Assembly: GCF_022179345.1 (NCBI RefSeq) | Contig: NZ_BPQR01000043.1 | Coordinates: 1-64,000 of the forward strand | Origin: Methylobacterium jeotgali | GTDB lineage: Bacteria; Pseudomonadota; Alphaproteobacteria; Rhizobiales; Beijerinckiaceae | Direction: 5' to 3' | Length of the DNA: 64,000 nt | Shown here: one piece after another, positions 55,069-63,272 of the stretch | Layout: the number at the start of each line of letters is the position of its first letter | How positions within the stretch are numbered: position 1 is the stretch's first letter | The notes under the pieces: model-generated | The model's database searches: none | What the model was told of the DNA's origin: nothing | The model's input: the letters and a program-made list of their open reading frames with translations, nothing else | Made by a program: the position numbers and the translations under genes

Positions 55069-56103
55069 TCAGAGGTTGAGCTGGACCGGCGGCTTCAGGA
55101 AGAAGTCGCCGCGGGCCGCCGCCGAGCCGGAGGTGCCGATCGTCACGCCCGTCGAGACCTCGATCGAGATTCCCAGGCTGTCCAACTTGAGGATCGCCTT
55201 CGCCGAGATGTCGGTGTTGAGGGCGAGGGAGAACGGCTCGAACCAGGTCGCAGCGCCGGCGAACGCGTCGAAGCCGGTGCCGGCCTTGGTGAAGAACTGG
55301 TCCCAGGTGTGGCTGCCCTTCGTGATCGAGAAGCCCGGCCCCGCCGAGAAGCCGGGTTTCCACGACTTGCCGAGGCTCGGGCCGCCGGAGATCGCCGCGC
55401 CGAAGAAGCGGCACTGCGACATCTGCTTGGTGCGCCTGTTGAACAGCAGGAAATGGTACTCGATCGTGCCGACCTGCACGCCGACGTTCAGCGGCCCGAC
55501 ATTGCCGCCTGCGCCGACGCCGCCGTTGAAGCCGGTCAGCTCCTGGATCGCCCAGGGCTCGCGCGTATCGATGACGATCACCGTCTCGGGGACGACCTGC
55601 GGCGGCGCCGGCGGCAGGTTCCCGTTGGGCGGCACGATCTGCGGCACGACCACGCCGGGCCCCGCGGGAGCCGGCCGCACGCCGACGACGATGCTGATGC
55701 GCACGGACCGCTCGAGCTCGTCCTCGTCGAACTTCGAGGTCGACTTGTCCTCGCCGACGGCGTGCATGTCCCTGAGAGGCACCTGCGCGTCGGCGAGGCC
55801 CTGGCGGAGGAGGTAGGCCCGCACTCTGGAAACGCGCTCGCGGGAGAGCTGCCGATTGTAGGCGGCGTCGCCCGTGCGGCTCGCCGTGCCGGTCATCTCG
55901 GCGTGATACCGGTTGCGCTTGAGGAAGGGCACGATGTGCTGGTTGAGCAGCGTCTTGTGCTCCGGCTTCAGCATGTTCCCGTCGATGTTGTAGTTCGAGA
56001 GGATGAACTCGAACTCGACCGTGCCCGGCGTATCCAGGTCCGTGACGAGGAAGCCGCCGTCGCCGGGGCCGGTATCCCGCCCGACCTTGTCCATCCCGAC
56101 CAT
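55069..56103 (-). CDS. OmpA-like domain protein with unknown C-terminal domain, T6SS cluster
   Basis: A 344-residue hybrid. Residues 25-145 form an OmpA/MotB-like peptidoglycan-binding domain (FILSNYNIDGNMLKPEHKTL, YNRQLSRERVSRVRAYLLRQ, DELERSVRISIVVG). A Pro-rich linker (about 145-175) leads to a Gly/Phe-rich beta-like domain (residues 175-344) that I do not recognise. There is no signal peptide or membrane helix, unlike TagL/TssL-type OmpA proteins, so it may be delivered or cytoplasmic rather than an envelope anchor. The ATG at 56103 follows GGGAGAGAC. Confidence 0.75.
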   Translation of the reverse strand: MVGMDKVGRDTGPGDGGFLVTDLDTPGTVEFEFILSNYNIDGNMLKPEHKTLLNQHIVPFLKRNRYHAEMTGTASRTGDAAYNRQLSRERVSRVRAYLLRQGLADAQVPLRDMHAVGEDKSTSKFDEDELERSVRISIVVGVRPAPAGPGVVVPQIVPPNGNLPPAPPQVVPETVIVIDTREPWAIQELTGFNGGVGAGGNVGPLNVGVQVGTIEYHFLLFNRRTKQMSQCRFFGAAISGGPSLGKSWKPGFSAGPGFSITKGSHTWDQFFTKAGTGFDAFAGAATWFEPFSLALNTDISAKAILKLDSLGISIEVSTGVTIGTSGSAAARGDFFLKPPVQLNL

Positions 56104-56128
56104 GCTGTCTCTCCCGGCGCGGCTGTGA

Positions 56129-56221
56129 CTATTCGGGGCGGATCGGGGCGGGCATTCCCGCCGCGACGACGCGATCGGCGGCCGCGACGGCCGCCGGCCC
56201 GACGAGAGGCGCGAGCGTCAT
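56129..56221 (-). CDS. Possible 30-residue ORF coupled to clpV
   Basis: An ATG overlaps the clpV stop (TGATG), and 30 codons with high G/C third positions follow to a TAG, 25 bp before the OmpA-like gene. The product would be Ala/Val-rich (TLAPLVGPAAVAAADRVV). The layout is like that of coupled operon genes, but chance is quite possible in DNA this GC-rich. No family recognised. Confidence 0.35.
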   Translation of the reverse strand: MTLAPLVGPAAVAAADRVVAAGMPAPIRPE

Positions 56222-59001
56222 CAGGCGGCCTCCTCGGGCGCGGGGTCGGGCGACGTGTCGGGTACGGCGGGGGCCGCCGTGTCGTCCCCCGGAGCGCCGG
56301 ACAGGGCGTAGACGAAGTGGTCGCCCTCGACGCCGATCCGCACCGCGGCGGGCGGCTCGCCGGACAGGCTCCGGTTCAGGAACTCCCGCGAGAGTTCGGG
56401 CAGCAGCGTGTTGGTGACGATGTTGTCGATCATCCGCCCGCCCGAGTCCGGGTCGTTGCAGCGGGAGACGATGTGCGCGACCACCGCGTCATCGTAGGCG
56501 AAGGCGGCGCCGTGGTTGGCCTTCACGCGCCGGCCGATCCGGTCGAGCTGGAGGCGGGCGATGCCGCCGAGCATCTCGGGCGAGAGCGGGAAGTAGGGGA
56601 TCGTCACGATGCGCCCGAGGAGCGCGGGCGGGAACGCCTTGAGCAGCTCCGGCCGGAGGGCCTGGGCGAGCGCCTCCGCGTCCGAGCGGTAGCCCGGGTC
56701 CCGCGAGAGCTGCATGATCAGGTCGGTGCCGACGTTCGAGGTCAGGATGATGAGGGTGTTGCGGAAGTCGATCCGCCGGCCGGTTCCGTCCTCCATCACG
56801 CCCTTGTCGAAGACCTGGAAGAAGATCTCGTGGACGTCGGGGTGTGCCTTCTCGACCTCGTCGAGGAGGATGACGCTGTAGGGGCGCCGCCGCACCGCCT
56901 CCGTCAGGCGTCCGCCCTCGCCGTAGCCGACGTAGCCGGGGGGGGCACCTTTCAGCGTCGAGACGGTGTGCGCCTCCTGGAACTCGCTCATGTTGATGGT
57001 GATCATGTTCTGCTCGCCCCCGTAGAGGGCTTCGGCCAGCGCCAGCGCCGTCTCGGTCTTGCCGACGCCGGAGGGTCCGCAGAGCATGAACACGCCGATC
57101 GGCTTGTCCGGGTTGTCGAGCCGCGCACGGTTGGTCTCGATGCGCTTGGCGATCATGCCGAGGCCGTGGGACTGGCCGACGACGCGCCGGTTCAGGATCT
57201 CGGGGAGGCGCAGGACGGTCTCGATCTCGTCGCGGACCATCCGGCCGACCGGGATGCCGGTCCAGTCGGAGACCACGGCGGCCACGGCCTGGGCGTCGAC
57301 ATGGGCGTAGATCATGCGCCGCTCGGGCTCGATCGCGCCGAGCCTGTCCGCGCTCGCCTTGAGCGCGGCGCGGCGCGCCTCCCGGTCCGGCGGCAGCGCC
57401 GCCTCCGGCGCCTCGCCGCTCTCCAGGCTCGCCCCGACGGGTTCCGGCTCGGGCGACGGATCCGCGTCCCCCTCGGCGAGCCCCGCCCGCAGCGCCCGGA
57501 TCTCCTCGACCAGCGCCGTCTCGGCCCGCCATTCCTCCTCCAGCCGCGCGAGCCTCTCGTTCAGCTCGGCGAGCTCCGTGTCGAGCGCCGCGATCGCGTC
57601 GGGCGCGTCGAGGCCGAGGTCGGCGTCGGCGCGCAGCGCCGCCCGCTCGCTCTCCCGCGCCCGGATCGCGGCGCGGGTGTCCTCGATCGCCGCCGGCACC
57701 GATGTCTGGCTGATGGCCACCCGGGCGCTCGCGGTGTCGAGGAGGCTCACCGCCTTGTCGGGAAGCTGGCGGGCCGGGATGTAGCGGTGGGAGAGGTTGA
57801 CCGCGGCCACCACCGCCGCGTCGGAGATGCGCACGCCGTGGTGCTTCTCCATGGGCGCGAGAAGCCCCCGCAGCATGTCGCAGGCCTGCGCCACCGAGGG
57901 CTCGCCGACCTGGATCGGCTGGAAGCGCCGGGTCAGCGCCGGGTCCTTCTCGATGTGCTGGCGATACTCCGCCCAGGTCGTCGCGGCGATGGTCTTGAGC
58001 GTGCCCCGCGCCAGCGCGGGCTTCAGGAGGTTCGCCGCGTCCCCCGTTCCCGCCTGGCCGCCGGCGCCGATCAGGGTGTGGGCCTCGTCGACAAAGAGGA
58101 TGATGGGCTTCGGCGAAGACTGGACCTCGTCGATGACCGAGCGCAGGCGCTGCTCGAACTCGCCCTTCATCGAGGCGCCCGCCTGCATCAGGCCGATGTC
58201 GAGGGCGTGGAGCCTGACCTCGCGGAGCGCCGGCGGCACGCTGCCCGCGGCGATGGCCTGCGCGAAGCCCTCGACCACGGCGGTCTTTCCGACGCCGGCC
58301 TCGCCGGTGAGGATCGGGTTGTTCTGGCGGCGGCGCATCAGCACGTCGACGAGCTGGCGGACCTCCTCGTCGCGGCCGCGGACCGGGTCCATCTCGCCGG
58401 CCTCGGCCTTGGCGGTGAGGTCCTGGGAGAAACGGTCCAGGGCGGTGCGCCCCTTCGCGCCCTCGGCGGTGCCGGCGGCGCCCGCCGCGACCGGGCCCGC
58501 CCCGTCCATCGGGCGCAGGTTCTCTTCGCTCGACTTCGCCCAGACCGCGCGGTGCTCGCCGACGAGGGTGTCGACAGGGATCTTCCCGAACTCCGCCGAG
58601 AGGCCGGTGAGGGTCCGGCGCAGGTCGTTCGACTTCAGCGCGCCGACGATCAGGTGCCCGGAGCGGATCTGCGTCTCGCCGAAGAGCAGGGTCGCGTAGT
58701 GCCAGCCGCGATCGAGGAGATCGACGACGCCGTTGGCGATGCCGGGCATCTCGGTCTCGTTGCGCTTCAGCCCGTCCACCGCCCTGGCGAGGTCGGCGGA
58801 GAGCCGCCCGCGGTCGAGCTTGTAGCGGTCGGCGGTGAGCGCGAGGTCGCTCCCGTCCTGCTCGTGAAGGCGGCCGAGCCAATGGGCGAGCTCGACGTTG
58901 CGGTTGCCCGCCCCCCGCGCCTGTCGGAGCGCCTGGATGAAGGCGTCGTAGCCGACCCGGTTGAGCTTGCCGGTGACGGTCTCGAGGCTGATCTCGCTCA
59001 T
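56221..59001 (-). CDS. tssH: T6SS ATPase ClpV (TssH)
   Basis: A 926-residue AAA+ unfoldase that disassembles the contracted T6SS sheath for re-use. The N-terminal Clp-N type domain (1-160) binds the sheath. AAA1 has Walker A GEAGVGKT (233-240) and Walker B ILFVDEAHTL. A coiled middle domain (EERWRAE-like helices, acidic insert PSPEPEPVG) follows. AAA2 has GPSGVGKTETALALAEALYG and VILLDEVEKAHPDVHEIF. TssH features rather than ClpB are the NRVGYDAFIQAL start and VSDWTGIPVGRMVRDE. The start overlaps the tssG stop (ATGA). Confidence 0.95.
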   Translation of the reverse strand: MSEISLETVTGKLNRVGYDAFIQALRQARGAGNRNVELAHWLGRLHEQDGSDLALTADRYKLDRGRLSADLARAVDGLKRNETEMPGIANGVVDLLDRGWHYATLLFGETQIRSGHLIVGALKSNDLRRTLTGLSAEFGKIPVDTLVGEHRAVWAKSSEENLRPMDGAGPVAAGAAGTAEGAKGRTALDRFSQDLTAKAEAGEMDPVRGRDEEVRQLVDVLMRRRQNNPILTGEAGVGKTAVVEGFAQAIAAGSVPPALREVRLHALDIGLMQAGASMKGEFEQRLRSVIDEVQSSPKPIILFVDEAHTLIGAGGQAGTGDAANLLKPALARGTLKTIAATTWAEYRQHIEKDPALTRRFQPIQVGEPSVAQACDMLRGLLAPMEKHHGVRISDAAVVAAVNLSHRYIPARQLPDKAVSLLDTASARVAISQTSVPAAIEDTRAAIRARESERAALRADADLGLDAPDAIAALDTELAELNERLARLEEEWRAETALVEEIRALRAGLAEGDADPSPEPEPVGASLESGEAPEAALPPDREARRAALKASADRLGAIEPERRMIYAHVDAQAVAAVVSDWTGIPVGRMVRDEIETVLRLPEILNRRVVGQSHGLGMIAKRIETNRARLDNPDKPIGVFMLCGPSGVGKTETALALAEALYGGEQNMITINMSEFQEAHTVSTLKGAPPGYVGYGEGGRLTEAVRRRPYSVILLDEVEKAHPDVHEIFFQVFDKGVMEDGTGRRIDFRNTLIILTSNVGTDLIMQLSRDPGYRSDAEALAQALRPELLKAFPPALLGRIVTIPYFPLSPEMLGGIARLQLDRIGRRVKANHGAAFAYDDAVVAHIVSRCNDPDSGGRMIDNIVTNTLLPELSREFLNRSLSGEPPAAVRIGVEGDHFVYALSGAPGDDTAAPAVPDTSPDPAPEEAA

Positions 59002-60041
59002 GCTGCCCGCTCCAAGCTCTGGCCGCCGCCGCGTCCCAGGCGTTCCGCCGGCTGGAAGCGGGCGTCGCGCCGGTATCCGTCTCCGCCCTGCCCGTCCGCT
59101 TGGCCGATCCAGCCCGTGTAGCCGAGCCGGCCGCCGCCCTCCCCGAGGCGGAGCGGCCGCGCGCAGGCGACCGGCAGCGCCAGCTCGACCTCCCATTCCA
59201 GCTCGTCGCCGAGGTAGAACAGGACGAGGTCGGCGAGCGGCCGGCAGTCCGCGCCGCCCGGCAGGAGGCGCTCGTAGGCATCGAGGTCGGCGGCGTAGAT
59301 GCGCAGGCGGATGCGGTCCTCGACGGAGAACACGCTGCGCCCGACGAGGAGGTCCATGCCGAGCCGGGCGTTGGCGCCGCCGAGGCGCGAGCAGTCGGCC
59401 GGCTCGAACTCGAGGAAGGCGCCGGCGAACTCCTCGACCTCGACGGCGGCGCCGAGGAGCCCGGTGATCGCGTTGCACAGCCGCGAGCCCGAGCGGGCGG
59501 CGGGCCCGAGCAGCCCCGCGAAGGCGATCTTGGCGCTGTCGGGAACGGTGTCGCGCTCGCGCAGGCTCGGAAGGCCGAGCCCGACCGCCGACCCGAGATA
59601 GCTCTCGAAGCGGTCCGCGCCGGGCCGGTCGGCCTGCGCGATCGGCCTCGCATCCGCCCAGGCCCGGAAGAACAGCTGCAGGAAGCGGTGGTTGAAGACG
59701 TCGAGGAAGCGGGCGAAGGCGTCGTCGCGCGCATTCAGCCAGCCATAGGCCTCGTCCGTCGTCGATAGCGGCAGCGCGCCCTGCGGGCCGAGCAGGCCGA
59801 GGAAGCGCACGAGGAGGCGAGGCCGCCCCTTCCCGTCGTGGCTGGCAGCGGAGAGCGTGCTCGCCGGAAAGGCCAGGAACGGGTCCTGGCCGAGGGTGAC
59901 GGCGTCGGTCTCGCGTGCGGCGCTGTCGCCGATGCGCGGCCGGTCGGCGCTGTCGCGCTCGATCCGGCGGAGCGTTGCGAGGAAGTCGTGCGCCCAAGGC
60001 GCCGCCTCCAGCCGCTCCCGATGGCTGCCGCGGGCGCTCAC
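58998..60041 (-). CDS. tssG: T6SS baseplate protein TssG
   Basis: A 347-residue TssG (VasB/ImpH) baseplate subunit that pairs with TssF. Features are PWAHDFLATLRRIERDS, GQDPFLAFPASTLSAA, LLGPQGALPL and DVFNHRFLQLFFRAW, all typical of the family. It starts with GTG at 60041 overlapping the tssF stop (GTGA) and ends in overlap with tssH, so tssF-G-H are translationally coupled. Confidence 0.93.
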   Translation of the reverse strand: MSARGSHRERLEAAPWAHDFLATLRRIERDSADRPRIGDSAARETDAVTLGQDPFLAFPASTLSAASHDGKGRPRLLVRFLGLLGPQGALPLSTTDEAYGWLNARDDAFARFLDVFNHRFLQLFFRAWADARPIAQADRPGADRFESYLGSAVGLGLPSLRERDTVPDSAKIAFAGLLGPAARSGSRLCNAITGLLGAAVEVEEFAGAFLEFEPADCSRLGGANARLGMDLLVGRSVFSVEDRIRLRIYAADLDAYERLLPGGADCRPLADLVLFYLGDELEWEVELALPVACARPLRLGEGGGRLGYTGWIGQADGQGGDGYRRDARFQPAERLGRGGGQSLERAA

Positions 60042-61999
60042 AGCAGCCTCCGTCCGCCGACGCGGGGGGGAAAGCGCATGATCTCGCCGCGCTCGACGGT
60101 GCGGATCACGGTCTGGGTGAAGTGGTTGAGCGAGGCGTACTCGGCCAGGAACCGCTCCAGCACCGCGCCGAGGAGGAACGGGCCGGTGCCCTCGAAGGCC
60201 TTGTCGTCGAGGGTGAGCGTCACCTGGGTGCCCCGCGCCGTGCCGGTGCCGACCCGCTGGCGCAGCCGCCGCACCACGGGCCGGCTCTCCAGGCTGCGCA
60301 CGCCGCGGATGCGCCGCTCGACGGCGCTGTCGGAGAGATCGGCGAAGAGCATCATCGCCTCGCGCAGGGTCTCCGCCCCGTCCTCCCCGGCTCCCGTACC
60401 GACGATCCCGAGGGGGTTGAGCCTGAGCAGGCTGATGAGCCGCCAGGACACCGCCCCGGTGAAGAGGTGCTCGGAGCGGCCCCGGAGCTGGGCCACCACG
60501 GGCTCCCGCGGCCGGGTCGGGCCGGCGACGCAGGTGACGGGCAGCGCGCCGTCGTCGGCGAAGCGGAAATCCGCCCCCGAGGCGCCGATCGGCAGGAGCT
60601 CCGGCAGGTGGCGGTTCGAGCAGAGCGCGCGGACGCTGATCTCCGCCACGCCCTCGCCGTCCCGAGCCTCCGTCCCGGCCGGCTCGGCGAGCGACAGGAA
60701 CAGGTCGGTGCCGGTATAGTCGGAGGCGGCGCCGTAGGCGCGCTCGCGCCCCGTGCGCCGCCTCGGCATGCGGCGCACCGTGTAGCTGAGCCGGCCGCCG
60801 TCGCCTCCGCTTCCCGGCGTGTAGAGCGGCGCCACGGGCACCTTGCCCGCCTGTCCGGGGCGATGGGCGAAGACCTGGAGGATGCGGTGGGGCTCGAAGT
60901 CGAGCGGCCGGCTGCGGTCCGGCACGAGATGGTACTCGTGACGGCTCGTCTCGACGGCGACCCGGTCGAGGCTCATCTCGAACAGGTTGACGGCGGGCAC
61001 CGCGTAGAGGGCGAAGGCGTCGGTGCGCACCGCCGCGCCGAGGCGGGGGCTCGCCTCGTCGAAGGTGAGCAGGATGTCGAGCGTCCGGCCGCGCACGGGG
61101 GCGAGCAGCGGCCCGAGACCCGTGAGGCGGAAGCCGAGGAACTTGCGCGGGAAGGTGAAGTACTCCCGCAGCAGGTCGAAGCCGTCGAAGAGGCGCTCGT
61201 CCTTCGGGATCAGGGCCTCGTCCGCGGAGAAGCCGACCGGCTCGATCCGCTCCCGCCCGAGGGGCACCACGACCGGGTCGCCGAAGGCGTCGGGGTAGCG
61301 CAGGAACACGCCGGTGCAGTCGGCGAAGACCTGCTCGTAGATCGCCACCGCGTCGGCCTCGGGCCCCACGAGATGGATCGGCAGGGCATCGACGGCGCAG
61401 CCCGAGAGCATGGTCTGGGGATCGGTGGCCCCCGACCCTTCCGGCTCGTCCTCGACCCGCGGGGTGGTGCGGTGCCGCAGCGTCAGGCGCATGCCCGCGA
61501 CGGTCTCGCTGCCCCCGACGCCAAGCGCCTGGAGGGGTGCGGGATGGGAGAAGTACTCGGCGCCGGCGACGTCGAAGGGCCAGAGGCGCAGCGGCGCCGT
61601 GGTGCGGAAGCGGCAGGAGATCTGCCGCTCGCGCTCGCGGTAGGTCGCGTCGAGCCGCGCCCCGCGCCCGATCCGCGGCCCCTCCCGCAGGGAGGGATCG
61701 CCGAAGGGCGGGTCGACGCGGGCAAGCAGAACGGAGGGCGTCGGCGCGAGGTAGTTCGGGACGAGTTGCTCGATGAGGTTCTGCGTGAACTCGGGGAACT
61801 CGTGCTTGAGCTTGAGCTGGACCCGCGCGGCGAGGAAGGCGGCCCCTTCGAGGAGGCCGGCGATCATCGGGTCGGCCTGTTCCTCCACGAGGCCGCCGAG
61901 CCGCTCGGCGATGCCCGGATACTCCTGTGCGAACTCCCGCGCGTGGCCGCGCAGGAAGCCGAGCTCGCGGTTGTAGAGGTCGAGGAACTCGCGGTTCAC
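60038..61999 (-). CDS. tssF: T6SS baseplate protein TssF
   Basis: A 653-residue TssF (VasA/ImpG) baseplate subunit. The N-terminus FLDLYNRELGFLRGHAREFA and the following FPEFTQNLIEQLVPNYLAPT are diagnostic. The central part has LNLFEMSLDRVAVETSR-like family sequence. Length is somewhat above the usual 600. It is 28 bp after tssE and coupled to tssG. Confidence 0.95.
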   Translation of the reverse strand: MNREFLDLYNRELGFLRGHAREFAQEYPGIAERLGGLVEEQADPMIAGLLEGAAFLAARVQLKLKHEFPEFTQNLIEQLVPNYLAPTPSVLLARVDPPFGDPSLREGPRIGRGARLDATYRERERQISCRFRTTAPLRLWPFDVAGAEYFSHPAPLQALGVGGSETVAGMRLTLRHRTTPRVEDEPEGSGATDPQTMLSGCAVDALPIHLVGPEADAVAIYEQVFADCTGVFLRYPDAFGDPVVVPLGRERIEPVGFSADEALIPKDERLFDGFDLLREYFTFPRKFLGFRLTGLGPLLAPVRGRTLDILLTFDEASPRLGAAVRTDAFALYAVPAVNLFEMSLDRVAVETSRHEYHLVPDRSRPLDFEPHRILQVFAHRPGQAGKVPVAPLYTPGSGGDGGRLSYTVRRMPRRRTGRERAYGAASDYTGTDLFLSLAEPAGTEARDGEGVAEISVRALCSNRHLPELLPIGASGADFRFADDGALPVTCVAGPTRPREPVVAQLRGRSEHLFTGAVSWRLISLLRLNPLGIVGTGAGEDGAETLREAMMLFADLSDSAVERRIRGVRSLESRPVVRRLRQRVGTGTARGTQVTLTLDDKAFEGTGPFLLGAVLERFLAEYASLNHFTQTVIRTVERGEIMRFPPRVGGRRLL

Positions 62000-62027
62000 G
62001 GGGCGTCCCCCGCGGTGGGCGGGCCGC

Positions 62028-62576
62028 TCATCGCTGCGCCACCTTGATGCGGCCGGTGTCCCGCTCCAGCTCGGCCACGAACTCCACGGGCACGTTGAGC
62101 GGATCGGCCTCGATCTCGGCCCGGACCAGGAAGCGCAGCTTCAACTCCGCCGGATCGACGCTCGTGTCGCGCCGCGCGGCCACCGAGTCCGGCGCGAGCC
62201 GGGGCTCGAAGGCGCGGAGCACCTCCGCGATCTCGCGGCCGATCTCCTCGACGCGGCCGTCGTCGATCGACAGCCGGGCGATGTCGACGAAGCCGTGGTT
62301 GAGGATGGAGCGCCGGACCTCGGGGAAGGCATCGAGGTCGATGTCGGCCGCGAGGTGGACGGCGTTCATGAGCCGTTCGAGGTCCCCCGCCACGCTGCGC
62401 TGGAGATCGCCCGCCGTCACCGCCGAGCGCGCGCCCACCCGCCGCCCGGCCAGGACGCGCTCGCCGCTCTCGTCGCGGACGTCGAGGTGGCGCCGCGCGT
62501 CGCGGTCGGCATGGGCGGTGCGGAAGGCGTCCATGAGCGGGATACGGACGCGCTTCACGTCGGCGCGGACGGCCAT
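62028..62576 (-). CDS. tssE: T6SS baseplate protein TssE (gp25-like)
   Basis: A 182-residue gp25-like baseplate protein that starts sheath assembly. Features are RRHLDVRDESGERVLAGRRV near the N-terminus, a central SVAGDLERLMNAVH and FPEVRRSILNHGFVDIARLS, and the conserved Arg-containing RFEPRL-like segment (AFEPRLAPDSV). The ATG at 62576 follows GCAGGAGGGAC. Confidence 0.93.
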   Translation of the reverse strand: MAVRADVKRVRIPLMDAFRTAHADRDARRHLDVRDESGERVLAGRRVGARSAVTAGDLQRSVAGDLERLMNAVHLAADIDLDAFPEVRRSILNHGFVDIARLSIDDGRVEEIGREIAEVLRAFEPRLAPDSVAARRDTSVDPAELKLRFLVRAEIEADPLNVPVEFVAELERDTGRIKVAQR

Positions 62577-62674
62577 GCTGTCCCTCCTGCGCCCGGCGCG
62601 GCGCCCGCGCGGACGGTCCCGAGACGGCCGGCGCGCAGGACGGCGCGCGCCGGCCGCGATGCCCTGAGACGCGC

Positions 62675-63157
62675 TCAGCCGGCGATGTTCTTGGAGATGT
62701 GCCACTTGTGCTCGACTTCGGCGCCCTTCGAGCCGGTCGCGGTCTGCACCGCGTACTTCATGTGATAGGTGCCGAAGTTCAGGGTGACGTTCTCGGTCAG
62801 CCGGTCCTCGCTGCCGGAGCCGCCCATCGAGACGTGCGTGACGATGATGTCCTCGAACTCGATGGTCAGGTATTCGAGCGGCTTCTCGCCGGCCTTGCGC
62901 AGGATGAGCGTGCCCTTCTTGATGTGCTTGCCATTGGCGCAGTGCTGGAACAGCGTCGGGCTCGACTTGTCGAGATACTTGGTGATGCTCAGGTCCTGGA
63001 TGCTGACCTTTCCGGCGCCGGAGCCCGAGCCGCCATGCGTGGTGCCGGACTGGCTCGCCCCCCAGGACCAGGAGAGCACGTCGATCTCGTCCTTGTACTT
63101 GTGATCCTGCGCCTCGCCCTTGATCCCATCGAGCTTCAGAAAGATGTCGAGTGCCAT
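62675..63157 (-). CDS. hcp: T6SS tube protein Hcp (TssD)
   Basis: A 160-residue Hcp1-family protein that forms the inner tube and is itself secreted. Features are DIFLKLDGIKGEAQDHKYKD, IDVLSWSWGASQSG, DLSITKYLDKSSPTL and LRKAGEKPLEYLTIEFEDII. Length is normal. It is separated from tssC and tssE by about 100 bp each, enough for its own promoter or mRNA processing, which suits its high demand. Confidence 0.96.
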   Translation of the reverse strand: MALDIFLKLDGIKGEAQDHKYKDEIDVLSWSWGASQSGTTHGGSGSGAGKVSIQDLSITKYLDKSSPTLFQHCANGKHIKKGTLILRKAGEKPLEYLTIEFEDIIVTHVSMGGSGSEDRLTENVTLNFGTYHMKYAVQTATGSKGAEVEHKWHISKNIAG

Positions 63158-63272
63158 GATGCTTCCCCTGACGTGTCGTTGAACGTGCGGACGGAACGGC
63201 TCGCGGCCGGACGCGACCGGAGAGGCCCTCGGCCGGGGGCCGCGGGTGGAAGGGACGTGATCGGCGCGCCGG

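Noticed and set aside
55309..59121. 1270-codon + strand open frame
   Set aside because: Antisense to tssH and the OmpA-like gene; typical composition artefact.
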